From assembly GCA_001897425.1 (NCBI GenBank), contig MKSW01000033.1, forward strand, positions 292,717-356,716: a stretch of 64,000 nt of DNA, given 5' to 3'. A model generated the notes under the pieces. That model did no database searches and was not told the origin of the DNA. It was given only the letters and a program-made list of their open reading frames with translations. Source of the DNA: Actinobacteria bacterium 69-20. Its GTDB lineage: Bacteria; Actinomycetota; Actinomycetes; Mycobacteriales; Nakamurellaceae. A program made the position numbers and the translations under genes. Below, one piece after another: positions 44,281-51,976 of the stretch (position 1 is its first letter; each line of letters opens with the position of its first letter).

Positions 44281-46503
44281 ATGCCAACGCCAGGTCGCCA
44301 CCGGCGAACCGTCGGTGCCTCGATCCCCGCGGGCGCCCCCATGCTGTACCGACTCGGCCTGGCCGTCGCCCACCACGCCAAACTGGTACTCATCCTCGGC
44401 GCGGTGTTCCTGATCGCGGCCGTCGCCGTCGGCTCCCGCGCCTTCGGCGAGCTGTCCTCCGGCGGGTTCGACGATCCGGCATCGCAGTCCAGCCGCGCGA
44501 ATGCGCTGTCCGTCGAACATTTCGGCGCAGGGCCGAACCTCGTCATGGTCGTCACGGCGGACCACGGGACGATCGATGCGCCGACCACCGTCGCGGCCGG
44601 CCAGACGCTGACGGCAGAGCTCGCCGCAGAGAGCGGCGTCACCATCTCCGCGTCCTACTTCGCGACCCCCGCGCCGGCACTCGTATCCACGGACCACCGG
44701 TCGGCGATGGTGCTCGCCGTGATCGCCGGCAGTCAGGGCGAGATGGTTGACCGCGGCGGGCAACTCATCGACAAGTACGCCGGCGACCACGACGGGCTGA
44801 CGGTCCGATTCGGCGGCCCGGCCGGCCTATACGGCGATATCAACGCCCAGGTGGGCAAGTCGCTGGTGATCGCCGAGTCCGTGGCCGTGCCACTGACTCT
44901 CCTCCTGCTGCTCCTCGTGTTCGGCTCGATCGTCGCCGCGCTGTTACCGCTGTTGATCGGCGGCGTCGCGATCGCGGGGACGTTTGCGGAGCTCGCGATC
45001 ATCGGAAACCTCACGGACGTATCGGTTTTCGCGATCAACCTGACCACCGCGCTGGGCCTCGGCCTCGGTATCGACTACGCGCTGCTGATCGTCGCGCGCT
45101 TCCGGGAACAGATTCTCGCCGGCGACGACGTCCCGGTCGCGGTCGCCCGCACCGTCGCGACAGCCGGTCGCACCATTGCCTTCTCGGCCGCAGCAGTGGG
45201 CTGCGCGCTGGCCACGCTCATGGTGTTCCCGATGTTCTTCCTGTCCTCCTTCGGCTACGCGGGGATCGGCGTGGTGGTGGTCGCCGCGCTCGGCGCGCTG
45301 TTCCTCACCCCGGCGATGCTCGCCCTGCTCGGCCAGCGCGTGAACGCCGGAAAGATGCCCTGGAAGGGCACCGCCCAAGGATCCGCATCGCTTTTCTGGA
45401 AGCGGGTGGCACACACCGTCTTTCACAAGCCGTGGCGCACCGCAGCGCCCGTCCTCGCCGTGCTGCTCATCATCGCCTCGCCGATCCTCGGCATCTCGTT
45501 CTCACTGCCCGACCAGACCGTGCTCCCGCCGTCCGCACAGAGCCGGCAGGTGGCAGACCTTGTGCAGCAACAGTTTCCGGCGCAGGCACATGCCACGATC
45601 CCCGTCATACTCGCCGGGCCGGCCACCCCGCAGACCGCAGCCGACTACGCGCTTGCCCTGTCGACGGTGCCGCACGTCTCCGCGGTCGCGGCACCGGATA
45701 TGACGGCGATCGCCGGCTCCGCCGGGCCGGCCGATCCCGCGGCCGGGCCGCTCACGGCGGGCGGCTGGCAGCGACTGATGGTGCTCACCGATGTGGACGG
45801 CGGCACCGACGGGGCACGACAGGTGATCGACGGCCTGCGCGCGGTCCACATCGATTCCGGCCCAGGGATTCTCGTCGGCGGCGCGGATGCGACACTGGCC
45901 GACGCGCTCAGCTCCATCGGCCGCCCGCTGCCGCTGGCCCTCGGGATCATCGTGCTCACCACGTTCGTGCTGCTGTTCCTGTTCACCGGCAGCGTGCTGC
46001 AACCGCTGCGCGCGCTCGTGGTGAACGGGCTGTCGCTGACCGCCGCCGTCGGCATCGTGACGTGGATATTCCAAGACGGGCACCTGATCTCGCTGTTCGG
46101 AGCGACCGCGCGGCCGATGGACGCGTCCATGACGGTGCTATTGCTGTGCATCACGTTCGGCCTGTCGATGGACTACGAGGTGTTCCTGTCCAGCCGGATC
46201 ACCGAGATGTTCCACGGGGGCAAGCCTCTCCCGGACGCGGTGATCGACGGGACGGCGCACACCGGTCGCATCGTGACCTCCGCGGCGGCGCTGCTGGCGG
46301 TGTCGTTCTTCGCGTTCGCCACGTCGTCCGTGTCGATGCTGCAGCTTTTCGGGTTCGGGGCGGGCATGGCCGTGCTGATCGACGCGACGCTGATCCGCGG
46401 TGTGCTGGTGCCAGCCGCGATGCGCCTGCTGGGCCGCGCGAACTTCTGGGCGCCACGGCCGCTGCGCGCGGTGTACCGGAAGATCGGGCTGTCCGAGAGC
46501 TAG
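44281..46503 (+). CDS. MMPL/RND-family transporter
   Basis: 740 residues with the two-half RND layout: helix, large external loop, then five helices, repeated. The proton-relay segments GLGIDYALLIVARFRE and GLSMDYEVFLSSRITE (Asp-Tyr pair in each half) are intact. MMPL proteins export lipids or siderophores or provide drug efflux in mycolic-acid bacteria; this short form, without extra C-terminal domain, is usually lipid or drug related. The start is ATG 44281 behind GGGAG; ATG 44341 lacks a ribosome site. Regulated by the divergent TetR. Confidence 0.92.
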   Translation: MPTPGRHRRTVGASIPAGAPMLYRLGLAVAHHAKLVLILGAVFLIAAVAVGSRAFGELSSGGFDDPASQSSRANALSVEHFGAGPNLVMVVTADHGTIDAPTTVAAGQTLTAELAAESGVTISASYFATPAPALVSTDHRSAMVLAVIAGSQGEMVDRGGQLIDKYAGDHDGLTVRFGGPAGLYGDINAQVGKSLVIAESVAVPLTLLLLLLVFGSIVAALLPLLIGGVAIAGTFAELAIIGNLTDVSVFAINLTTALGLGLGIDYALLIVARFREQILAGDDVPVAVARTVATAGRTIAFSAAAVGCALATLMVFPMFFLSSFGYAGIGVVVVAALGALFLTPAMLALLGQRVNAGKMPWKGTAQGSASLFWKRVAHTVFHKPWRTAAPVLAVLLIIASPILGISFSLPDQTVLPPSAQSRQVADLVQQQFPAQAHATIPVILAGPATPQTAADYALALSTVPHVSAVAAPDMTAIAGSAGPADPAAGPLTAGGWQRLMVLTDVDGGTDGARQVIDGLRAVHIDSGPGILVGGADATLADALSSIGRPLPLALGIIVLTTFVLLFLFTGSVLQPLRALVVNGLSLTAAVGIVTWIFQDGHLISLFGATARPMDASMTVLLLCITFGLSMDYEVFLSSRITEMFHGGKPLPDAVIDGTAHTGRIVTSAAALLAVSFFAFATSSVSMLQLFGFGAGMAVLIDATLIRGVLVPAAMRLLGRANFWAPRPLRAVYRKIGLSES

Positions 46504-46528
46504 ACCGGCTCCGCGCGCGGATGAAGAG

Positions 46529-47389
46529 CTACCCGCCTCGGTGATCGTGCAGGGCGAGGAGTCGTTCGGGATGCTTCGGCTGTGGGCGGTCGCTGTCGAG
46601 CCAGGCGATCGTCGAACCGCGTGCCCTGTCGATGAGCTGCCGGGCGCGCCCGAAGTCGAGGGGAGCTACCTCGAGCGGGCACAGCGGCGGCAGCACGATC
46701 AGCGACACCCGTGTCGCGTAGTGCGCCACATCACGGATCAACTGATTCTGGATCAGGAGCGTTAGGGCCTGCAGCGCGATGGCCACCGGATGGGTCGGCG
46801 CGCGAGTGAGTGCGCAGGCGTTGCCGCCGGGGAGCACATAGATCGTGTCGGCTCCGAGGTTCACCGCCTGTGAGATCGCGGCATTGTCGGCAAGTCCGCC
46901 GTCGACATAAGTCGATCCGCCGCGCGCCACCGGCGGGAAGATTCCCGGAATCGCACAGCTGGCCAGGATCGCGCTGCGCGCCTCACCCGTGGAGAAGAGC
47001 GTCTCCATCCCGGTAATGAGGTCGGTCGCGACCACGTGCACGGGAATGGCGGCGTCTTCGAGCCGGCGATACGAGAGGTGCGCGTCGACGAGTCGGCGGA
47101 TCCCGCGATCCGAGCACAGCGACGACCGAAACCCGCTGAGCGCCAACAACTCGTGCGCCGGCTGGATGGGGAAGACGTCCTTGCGACGTAGTTCGGTCCA
47201 CACCTGTGCGAGCTCGCCGAGGCCGTCCGGCCAGACCCCGGGTCCCGCGACGAAGGCTGCGTTCACGGCGCCCGCGGATGTCCCGATCAGCAGGTCCGGT
47301 CGGATCCCACGGTCGGCCAATGCCTGCAACATGCCGACTTGGACGGCGCCGAGACTGCCGCCGCCGGACAGCACGAACGCCGTCGTCAC
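46529..47389 (-). CDS. Patatin-like phospholipase
   Basis: 286 residues. The oxyanion motif SGGGSLGAVQ at the very start, nucleophile Ser38 in GTSAG and the Asp of YVDGGLADN form the Ser-Asp dyad of bacterial patatin/RssA-type lipases. The start is GTG 47389 (VTTAFVLSGGG), matching the usual length. A frame open to ATG 47521 would add 44 residues over a motif copy (47464-47470) and looks non-coding. Convergent with mmpL. Confidence 0.9.
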   Translation of the reverse strand: MTTAFVLSGGGSLGAVQVGMLQALADRGIRPDLLIGTSAGAVNAAFVAGPGVWPDGLGELAQVWTELRRKDVFPIQPAHELLALSGFRSSLCSDRGIRRLVDAHLSYRRLEDAAIPVHVVATDLITGMETLFSTGEARSAILASCAIPGIFPPVARGGSTYVDGGLADNAAISQAVNLGADTIYVLPGGNACALTRAPTHPVAIALQALTLLIQNQLIRDVAHYATRVSLIVLPPLCPLEVAPLDFGRARQLIDRARGSTIAWLDSDRPQPKHPERLLALHDHRGG

Positions 47390-47629
47390 GGCAACCCCGG
47401 CGTCCGCGGGCGAGTGCCTGCCCCCGCGCGCCGATGCGCCAGGCGGAGCCCCAACACGAACGGCGTCATACGCGATCCGCCCATGACGACATTCTACAAT
47501 CAACTTCCATTGCGTAAACAATGCGAGCGAGCCACGGCGGTCCGCGCCCGCACGGTGTCAGTGCCCGCGCGGGCCGTATCCTGAGGACGGAATCTTTCCT
47601 CATCTCTCTGCGCTGGTAGGGGCTCGAAC
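47390..47629. other. Divergent intergenic region
   Basis: 240 bases between patatin and permease genes with one reverse motif copy (CGAACGGCGTCATACGCG, 47457-47474). An AT-rich patch (47488-47520) may contain a promoter. No gene recognised. Confidence 0.4.
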
Positions 47630-48640
47630 ATGGTGGCGCGCGGCGGATCCGGCGCGGGGTGGGCGTTGGCGCTGGGGTCGTCGGCCTGTTTCGGCATCGC
47701 GGGCAGTTTCGCCACCCCGCTGATCCACGCCGGCTGGTCCCCGGGGGCGGCGGTGACGGCCAGGGTCACGCTCGCGGCGCTGGTGCTGCTCGGGCCCGCG
47801 ATACGCGTGCTGCGCGGCCGGTGGCACCTGCTGCGACGCAATATCGGGCTGATCGCCTCGTACGGGCTGATCGCGGTCGCCGGCTGCCAACTGTTCTACT
47901 TCAATGCGCTCGCCACCCTCGACGTGGGCGTGGCGCTGCTGCTCGAATACCTCGGCATCATCATGGTCGTCGGCTGGCTGTGGCTGCGGCACGGGCAACG
48001 CCCGCGGGCGCTCACGCTGGCCGGCGCGGCGCTGGCCATGGCCGGGCTGGTGTTCGTGCTGAACCTGATCGGCGGCGGGGTTCGCGTCGATATGGTCGGC
48101 ATCCTGTGGGGCCTCGCCGCAGCGGTGGGACTGGCCGTGCACTACATACTGTCGGCGCGGCCCGCGCACGGCCTTCCGCCGCTCGCACTGGCGGCGGGTG
48201 GCCTGGCCATCGCCGCGGTCGCGTTGTGGGTGGGTGGCTCGGTCGGCATCATTCCGCTCCACGCGACCTGGGGGGACGTGGCCCTGGCCCGCCATGCCGT
48301 GCCGTGGTGGGTGCCGATCCTCGGGCTAGCCGTGATCGCGGCGGCGATCGCGTATGTGGCGGCGATCGGCGCGGTGCGGATCCTCGGCTCGAAACTCAGC
48401 TCGTTCGTCGGGCTCGCGGAGGTGCTGTTCGCGATCCTGTTCGCGTGGATCCTGCTGGGCCAATTGCCGGGGCTCGCGCAGCTGTTCGGCGGGGTGCTCA
48501 TCGTGCTCGGGGTGATCCTGGTGCGCACCGACGAGATGCGTTGGGGGCGGCCGGGAACCGACCGCACCATCGCCCGTTCCGGCAGCGGCGCGGACGCCAC
48601 GGCAGGCCCGATCGAACAGGCGGACCCCGCCGGGGCATAG
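47630..48640 (+). CDS. EamA (DMT superfamily) permease
   Basis: 336 residues with ten hydrophobic segments in two EamA halves. The first opens GWALALGSSACFGIAGSFATPL; the second closes LSSFVGLAEVLFAILFAWIL, then GQLPGLAQLFGGVLIVLGVI. This is the usual mark of DMT exporters of amino acids or metabolites. A hydrophilic tail of about 40 residues follows. Substrate unknown. Confidence 0.9.
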   Translation: MVARGGSGAGWALALGSSACFGIAGSFATPLIHAGWSPGAAVTARVTLAALVLLGPAIRVLRGRWHLLRRNIGLIASYGLIAVAGCQLFYFNALATLDVGVALLLEYLGIIMVVGWLWLRHGQRPRALTLAGAALAMAGLVFVLNLIGGGVRVDMVGILWGLAAAVGLAVHYILSARPAHGLPPLALAAGGLAIAAVALWVGGSVGIIPLHATWGDVALARHAVPWWVPILGLAVIAAAIAYVAAIGAVRILGSKLSSFVGLAEVLFAILFAWILLGQLPGLAQLFGGVLIVLGVILVRTDEMRWGRPGTDRTIARSGSGADATAGPIEQADPAGA

Positions 48641-48755
48641 GCGCACCCGGCTCGTGCGCATCGGGGCTCGTGTGTCCGACGTGGCGGGATAGCGCCACCT
48701 GGCACGAGGCGAAGAAAGCCGTCCAGCGGCGTGTGGTCCGGGTTCGGCCGCTGCC

Positions 48756-50270
48756 TCAGAAGGCGTATCGCCCGGCGCGGCGGGCGAGCCGTTGGCTCTC
48801 CGGGCGGGTCGACAGGACCGCGATCTCCTGGGCCAGCACGGCACCCATCCGCCGGGCGAACGCCGCCGGCTCGTCGGCCGCGTCGTCATGCTCGGGCACC
48901 AGCCGGTCGACGATCCCGCGCCGGCGCATATCCACCGCTCGGATCTGCTGCGCCGCGGCCATCTCCGCCGCGAATGACGGGTCGCCGCGGTGCACGATCG
49001 CCGACGCGCCCTCCGGCGGAAGCGGCGAGAGCCACGCGTGCCGGGCCGCGATCACCCGGTCGGCCGGGAGCAGCGCCATGGCGCCGCCACCCGAGCCCTC
49101 GCCGAGCAACACGCACACGGTCGGCGCCGGCAGCGCGACGAGATCCGCCAGACAGCGCGCGATCTCGCCGGCCAGGCCACCCTCCTCGGCCTCCTGGGAC
49201 AGCGCCGCGCCGGGGGTGTCGATCACCGAGACCAGCGGCAGATCCAGTTCGTCGGCCAGGCGCATGCCGCGCCGCGCGACCCGCAGCGCCTCCGGGCCGA
49301 GCGGGCCGTTCTTGCCCTGCCAGGCGCGATCCTGGCCGAGCAGCACGCACGGCATCCCGGAGAACCGCGCGAGCACCAGCATCAGCCCGGGCTGCGCCTC
49401 GCCCTGGCCGGTGCCGTTCAGCGGCACCACGTCGGTCGCGGCGAAGCGCAGCAGCTCGCGCACGCCGGGGCGCTCCGGCCTGCGCGTCCGCCGGATCGAC
49501 TCCCACGCGGACTCCTCCGGCTGCTCCTCCTCCGCGGCGGCGTCGACGGGCGGCATGCCCCGGCGGCGGGCACTGAGCACCGTGAGCGCGCGGGACGCGA
49601 TCTCCGGCAAGCGGTGCGCCGGCAGCACTGCGTCGAGAAGGCCGTGCCGCAACAGGTTCTCGGCCTGCTGCACCCCGGGCGGGAAGGGCTTGTTGTACAG
49701 CGCCTGGAAGACCTTGGGCCCGAGGAAGCCGATCAGCGCGCCCGGCTCGCCGACCGTCACATGCCCGAGCGACCCCCACGAGGCGAACACCCCGCCGGTG
49801 GTGGGATGCCGCAGGTACACCAGATACGGCAGGCCGGCGGCGCGATGCGCGGCGATCGCGTCGGTGATCCGCACCATCTGCACGAACGCCGCGGTGCCCT
49901 CCTGCATCCGCGTTCCGCCGGATGCGGTGGCGGCCAGCAGCGGCAGACCCTCGGCCGTCGCGCGCCGGATAGCGGCATCCAGCCGGTCCGCCGCGGCGAT
50001 GCCGATGGACCCCGCTAGGAAGCGAAACTCGTTGGCCACCACGGCAACCCGGAATCCCCGGATCGTGCCGGAGCCGGTGAGGATCGCCTCGTCGACGCCG
50101 GACTTCTCCTCCGCCGCGCGGATGTCCGCCAGGTACTCCGGGTCGAGATCGTCCGGCCGCACGATCGGCGAGTCCCAGCTGACGAACGATCCCGCGTCCA
50201 GCACGGTGTCGATCAACTCGGGCGCGGACAGCCGAGGAGGCTTCCCGGCCTCGGCCGCGGATGTCGTCAT
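48756..50270 (-). CDS. accD3: Acyl-CoA carboxylase carboxyltransferase subunit, AccD3-like
   Basis: 504 residues containing both halves of a carboxyltransferase. The first half has ATASGGTRMQEGTAAFVQM and YLRHPTTGGVFASWGSLGH. The second has SVIDTPGAALSQEAEEGGLA, then EGSGGGAMALLPADRV and PPEGASAIVHR. The layout is that of mycobacterial AccD3, whose physiological acyl-CoA is unclear. Its ATG lies in a motif copy (GAGTATGACGACATCC) and overlaps the CoA-transferase stop by 4 bases. No biotin carboxylase subunit is nearby. Confidence 0.9.
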   Translation of the reverse strand: MTTSAAEAGKPPRLSAPELIDTVLDAGSFVSWDSPIVRPDDLDPEYLADIRAAEEKSGVDEAILTGSGTIRGFRVAVVANEFRFLAGSIGIAAADRLDAAIRRATAEGLPLLAATASGGTRMQEGTAAFVQMVRITDAIAAHRAAGLPYLVYLRHPTTGGVFASWGSLGHVTVGEPGALIGFLGPKVFQALYNKPFPPGVQQAENLLRHGLLDAVLPAHRLPEIASRALTVLSARRRGMPPVDAAAEEEQPEESAWESIRRTRRPERPGVRELLRFAATDVVPLNGTGQGEAQPGLMLVLARFSGMPCVLLGQDRAWQGKNGPLGPEALRVARRGMRLADELDLPLVSVIDTPGAALSQEAEEGGLAGEIARCLADLVALPAPTVCVLLGEGSGGGAMALLPADRVIAARHAWLSPLPPEGASAIVHRGDPSFAAEMAAAQQIRAVDMRRRGIVDRLVPEHDDAADEPAAFARRMGAVLAQEIAVLSTRPESQRLARRAGRYAF

Positions 50271-51730
50271 ACTCGGTCACCTTCGTTCGCGGCGACGCCC
50301 AACCAATCGAGCACGGCCGCGGTGTGCTGGCCGAGCAGCGGCGGGGCGAGATGATCGCGGTGCCATTCGGAGCCGTCGCCGTCGAAGAACCGCAGTGGCG
50401 GACCGGGTAGTTCGACCGTGCCGAGCACCGGATGGTCGACGTCGATCAGCAGGCCCTGCGACCTCGTTTGCTCCCACTCGTAGACCTGCTGCAGGTTCTT
50501 GACCTGCCCGGACGGCACGCCGATCTCGTCGAGTTTGGCGAGCAGATCGCGGCAGGTGTATCCGGCGAACGCGGCGTCGACGGCGGCCCGCACGGCGGCG
50601 GCGTTCCGCACCCGGTCCGCGTTGGTGGCGAAGCCGTCCGCGTCGACGGGCAGGCCGAACGCCGGGGCGAACTTCTGCCACAGGCCCTCCGAGCCGATGG
50701 AAATCTGCACGGCGCCGTCGGACGCGTGGAACAGGCCGTAGGGGCAGATCGAGGGATGGTGCGGCCCTTGCGCTTTCGGGATTTCGCCGGCCACGGTCCA
50801 GCGGGTGCCCTGGTAGGCGTGCACGCCCACGACGGCGGCGAGCAGCGAGGTGCGCACCAGGCCGCCCTTCCCGGTGATCGACCGCTCGTGCAGCTTGCCG
50901 AGTACGCCGAACGCGCCGTACATGCCGGAGAGCAGGTCGGAGATCGGCACGCCCATCTTGGTCGGGGTCTCCGGGTCGGGGCCCGTCATCGACATGAGAC
51001 CGCCTTCGCCCTGGGCGATCTGGTCGTAGCCGGCGCGGCCGCCCTCGGGCCCATCGTGGCCGAAGCCGGAGATCGAGAGCACCACCAGGCCGGGGTTCAG
51101 CTCCATGAGCCGCGCGAGGGGGAAGCCGAGCCGGTCGAGCACACCGGGCCGGAAGTTCTCCAGCAGCACATCGGACCGCCGCACCAGCTCGGTGAGAGCC
51201 GCGACACCGAGATCGCTCTTCAGGTCCAGCGCGACGGATTCCTTGTTCCTGTTGCAGGACAGGAAGTATGTGGAGATCGGGTCGGTGTTCGTGTCGCTGT
51301 CCGCGTTGGTGCCGGTGCCCCTGTCGCTGCCCCTGTCGTCGCCCTGGGCGCGATCGGCAGCTGCGGCCTCCGTATCGCCGGAAGAATCGCCTATGACGTT
51401 GTTCCGGGCCGCACCCCCGGCGGCCCCGGTGACCCCGTCGGCCCCCTCCGTGCCGGCGCCCGCTGCCGCGACGGCTCGGCGCGCGGCCACATCCGCGGCT
51501 GCACCGCGACGCCGCTCCGCAAGCTCCGCTGCTGTACCACGGCGCCGCTCCGCAAGCTCCGCTGCGGTGACGAACGGCGGCCCCCAGCCACGGGTGTCGT
51601 CCCCGCGGCCGGGCGTCTCGATCTTGATCACGCGGGCACCGAGGTCGCCGAGCATCATGGCGGCGTGCGGCCCCGCCAGGGCCCGGGTCAGGTCCAGCAC
51701 GGTGATATCGGACAGCGGGCCTGCACTCAC
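50267..51730 (-). CDS. CoA-transferase family III (CaiB/BaiF) with an inserted segment
   Basis: 487 residues. CaiB marks: LDLTRALAGPHAAMMLGDLG, IKIETPGRGDDTRGWGPPF, SCNRNKESVALDLKS, and GYDQIAQGEGGLMSMTG with the catalytic aspartate. Family members pass from the GPPF region directly to YFLSCNRNK. Here residues 55-151 are an added Ala/Arg/Gly/Asp-rich stretch, including two tandem TAAELAERRRG units (about 51500-51568) and a motif copy (51392-51398). Such an insert in a surface loop may be tolerated. Coupled to accD3, so the pair may process an acyl-CoA. Confidence 0.9.
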   Translation of the reverse strand: MSAGPLSDITVLDLTRALAGPHAAMMLGDLGARVIKIETPGRGDDTRGWGPPFVTAAELAERRRGTAAELAERRRGAAADVAARRAVAAAGAGTEGADGVTGAAGGAARNNVIGDSSGDTEAAAADRAQGDDRGSDRGTGTNADSDTNTDPISTYFLSCNRNKESVALDLKSDLGVAALTELVRRSDVLLENFRPGVLDRLGFPLARLMELNPGLVVLSISGFGHDGPEGGRAGYDQIAQGEGGLMSMTGPDPETPTKMGVPISDLLSGMYGAFGVLGKLHERSITGKGGLVRTSLLAAVVGVHAYQGTRWTVAGEIPKAQGPHHPSICPYGLFHASDGAVQISIGSEGLWQKFAPAFGLPVDADGFATNADRVRNAAAVRAAVDAAFAGYTCRDLLAKLDEIGVPSGQVKNLQQVYEWEQTRSQGLLIDVDHPVLGTVELPGPPLRFFDGDGSEWHRDHLAPPLLGQHTAAVLDWLGVAANEGDRV

Positions 51731-51782
51731 GGAGGCTCCCGTCGGTTGCGAGCGCGTGCCGGCCTGCGACCGGGGCGCTGTA

Positions 51783-51812
51783 TGGAAAAACTCTGTGTGG
51801 AAAAACTCTGTG
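51783..51812 (+). repeat. Perfect 15-bp tandem duplication
   Basis: TGGAAAAACTCTGTG occurs twice head to tail in the region upstream of the CoA-transferase gene. It is strikingly AT-rich for this sequence and lies about 55 bases before the start codon, so it could be a promoter element or a regulator site. The rest of the gap 51731-51976 shows nothing else. Confidence 0.7.
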
Positions 51813-51976
51813 GACTAGCCGCGTCGACTAGCTCGGCCCGAGCCTAAGCAACGGGCGCGACTGCGTCGCCGTCGGTGGTGCACCATGTTGCCGAGGTCGC
51901 ATTGGCAACTTGTCGGCGTCGCTCGGGACATGAGGTGCTGCAGCCGGCGGCGCGAGTCTCCGCGGCGGTCCGACGA

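Noticed and set aside
47659-50502. Very long plus-strand frame across the EamA and accD3 genes
   Set aside because: It covers two real genes in the wrong frame or strand, and its product is Arg/Pro/Ser-rich throughout.
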